Part shown: piece after piece, positions 6,027 to 6,350 of the stretch
Numbering within the stretch: the stretch's first letter is position 1
Layout of the letters: every line of letters begins with the position of its first letter
DNA from: Pseudomonadota bacterium
Lineage (GTDB): Bacteria; Myxococcota_A; Polyangia; Haliangiales; Haliangiaceae
DNA: 6,350 nucleotides
Direction of reading: 5' to 3'
Assembly: GCA_023386455.1 (NCBI GenBank)
Contig: JAEWJO010000388.1
Location: 1-6,350, forward strand
Notes under the pieces: generated by a model
The model's database searches: none
What the model was told of the DNA's origin: nothing
Seen by the model: only the letters and a program-made list of their open reading frames with translations
Position numbers and translations under genes: made by a program

Positions 6027-6350
6027 GACGTATCCACCGCGCTGCCCAGCGCGGCTTCACGCTGATCGAGCTGATGATCTCGCTCTTGATCGCGTCGCTG
6101 CTCGTCATCCTGATCCTCTCCGTGTTCTCACGGCTGTCGTTCGCGTATCGCGAGCAGCAACACCTCGGCACGCTCCAGAAGACGCTCGCGGCGGCTCGCC
6201 AGGTCATGGAGCACGATGCGAAGCAGGCGGGCTTCGCGATGTCCCAGGGCTTCCGGATCTCGGCGGATGGTGCCGGCGCGGGCGCCGTCAAGCACTCGCC
6301 GGTCGTCGTCGTCAACGGCGCGACCGGGCCCGACGAGGTCGGCTTCTACT
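6023..6350 (+). CDS. pilW: PilW-like type IV pilus minor pilin, 3' end outside window
   Basis: The first 109 residues of a predicted prepilin, open at the right edge. The leader MRRIHRAAQRG is followed by FTLIELMISLLIASLLVILIL; cleavage is expected after Gly11, and Glu16 is the mature Glu5. After the helix comes an R43-E-Q-Q segment, then a coiled stretch with AAARQVMEHDAKQAGF (56-71), closely matching the PilW/GspJ pattern in which an arginine-aspartate helix ends in R/K-x-AG-[YF]. The visible globular start (SPVVVVNGATGPDEVGFY) resembles the strand and turn where PilW proteins begin their beta region. The start is GTG, overlapping the pilV stop as GTGA with AGGAGG 4 bases upstream. PilW proteins are usually well over 200 residues, so about half or more is missing here. 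PilW would belong to the same tip-priming complex as PilX, PilV and PilY1. Confidence 0.9.
   Translation, partial: MRRIHRAAQRGFTLIELMISLLIASLLVILILSVFSRLSFAYREQQHLGTLQKTLAAARQVMEHDAKQAGFAMSQGFRISADGAGAGAVKHSPVVVVNGATGPDEVGFY

Noticed and set aside
1..6350. CRISPR arrays, tRNA or rRNA genes, insertion sequences, attachment sites.
   Set aside because: No regularly spaced repeats, RNA gene signatures, transposase fragments or flanking inverted repeats were seen; nearly the whole window is explained by five plus-strand genes.

Overview
ORGANISM. The window is GC-rich, with C or G at most third codon positions and heavy use of tcg (Ser), acg (Thr), gtc and ctc. Genes are packed tightly on the plus strand. 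A PilY1-type pilus-tip protein with a long FG-GAP-repeat N-terminal half, next to PilX/PilV/PilW minor pilins, suggests a Myxococcota-like (former Deltaproteobacteria) chromosome. That assignment is inferred from gene content and composition; no phylogenetic marker is present. LAYOUT. Bases 1-759 encode the C-terminal half of an M16 (insulinase/processing-peptidase) family protein whose N-terminus lies outside the window. A 46-base gap (760-805) follows, with no clear terminator and only a weak promoter candidate. From 806 to the right edge there is one compact type IVa pilus tip cluster: a PilX/GspK-like minor pilin (806-1414), a 1389-residue PilY1 (1423-5592), a PilV-like minor pilin (5589-6026) and the start of a PilW-like minor pilin (6023-6350, cut by the window edge). 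pilX and pilY1 are 8 bases apart with the Shine-Dalgarno overlapping the pilX stop. pilY1/pilV and pilV/pilW each overlap by 4 bases in a GTGA junction, so the four genes are very probably co-transcribed and the last two translationally coupled. HOW THE GENES WORK TOGETHER. In characterised type IVa pilus systems (Pseudomonas aeruginosa, Myxococcus xanthus) minor pilins PilV, PilW, PilX and FimU form a priming complex that carries PilY1 to the pilus tip and starts assembly of the major pilin. This cluster supplies three of the four minor pilins plus PilY1; no FimU/GspH-like gene is visible. MOST NOTEWORTHY. The PilY1 keeps a recognisable C-terminal pilus-biogenesis beta-propeller. Its N-terminal half lacks a von Willebrand A MIDAS and instead carries five canonical and one degenerate FG-GAP/calcium-loop motifs, an immunoglobulin-like linker region and 29 of the protein's 34 cysteines. 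The calcium loop normally found in the C-terminal propeller appears shortened and probably lost. The protein thus resembles an integrin-alpha-like, disulfide-rich head on a PilY1 pilus-priming base. The family is known; the combination of loop loss, repeat gain and cysteine enrichment is what deserves checking.
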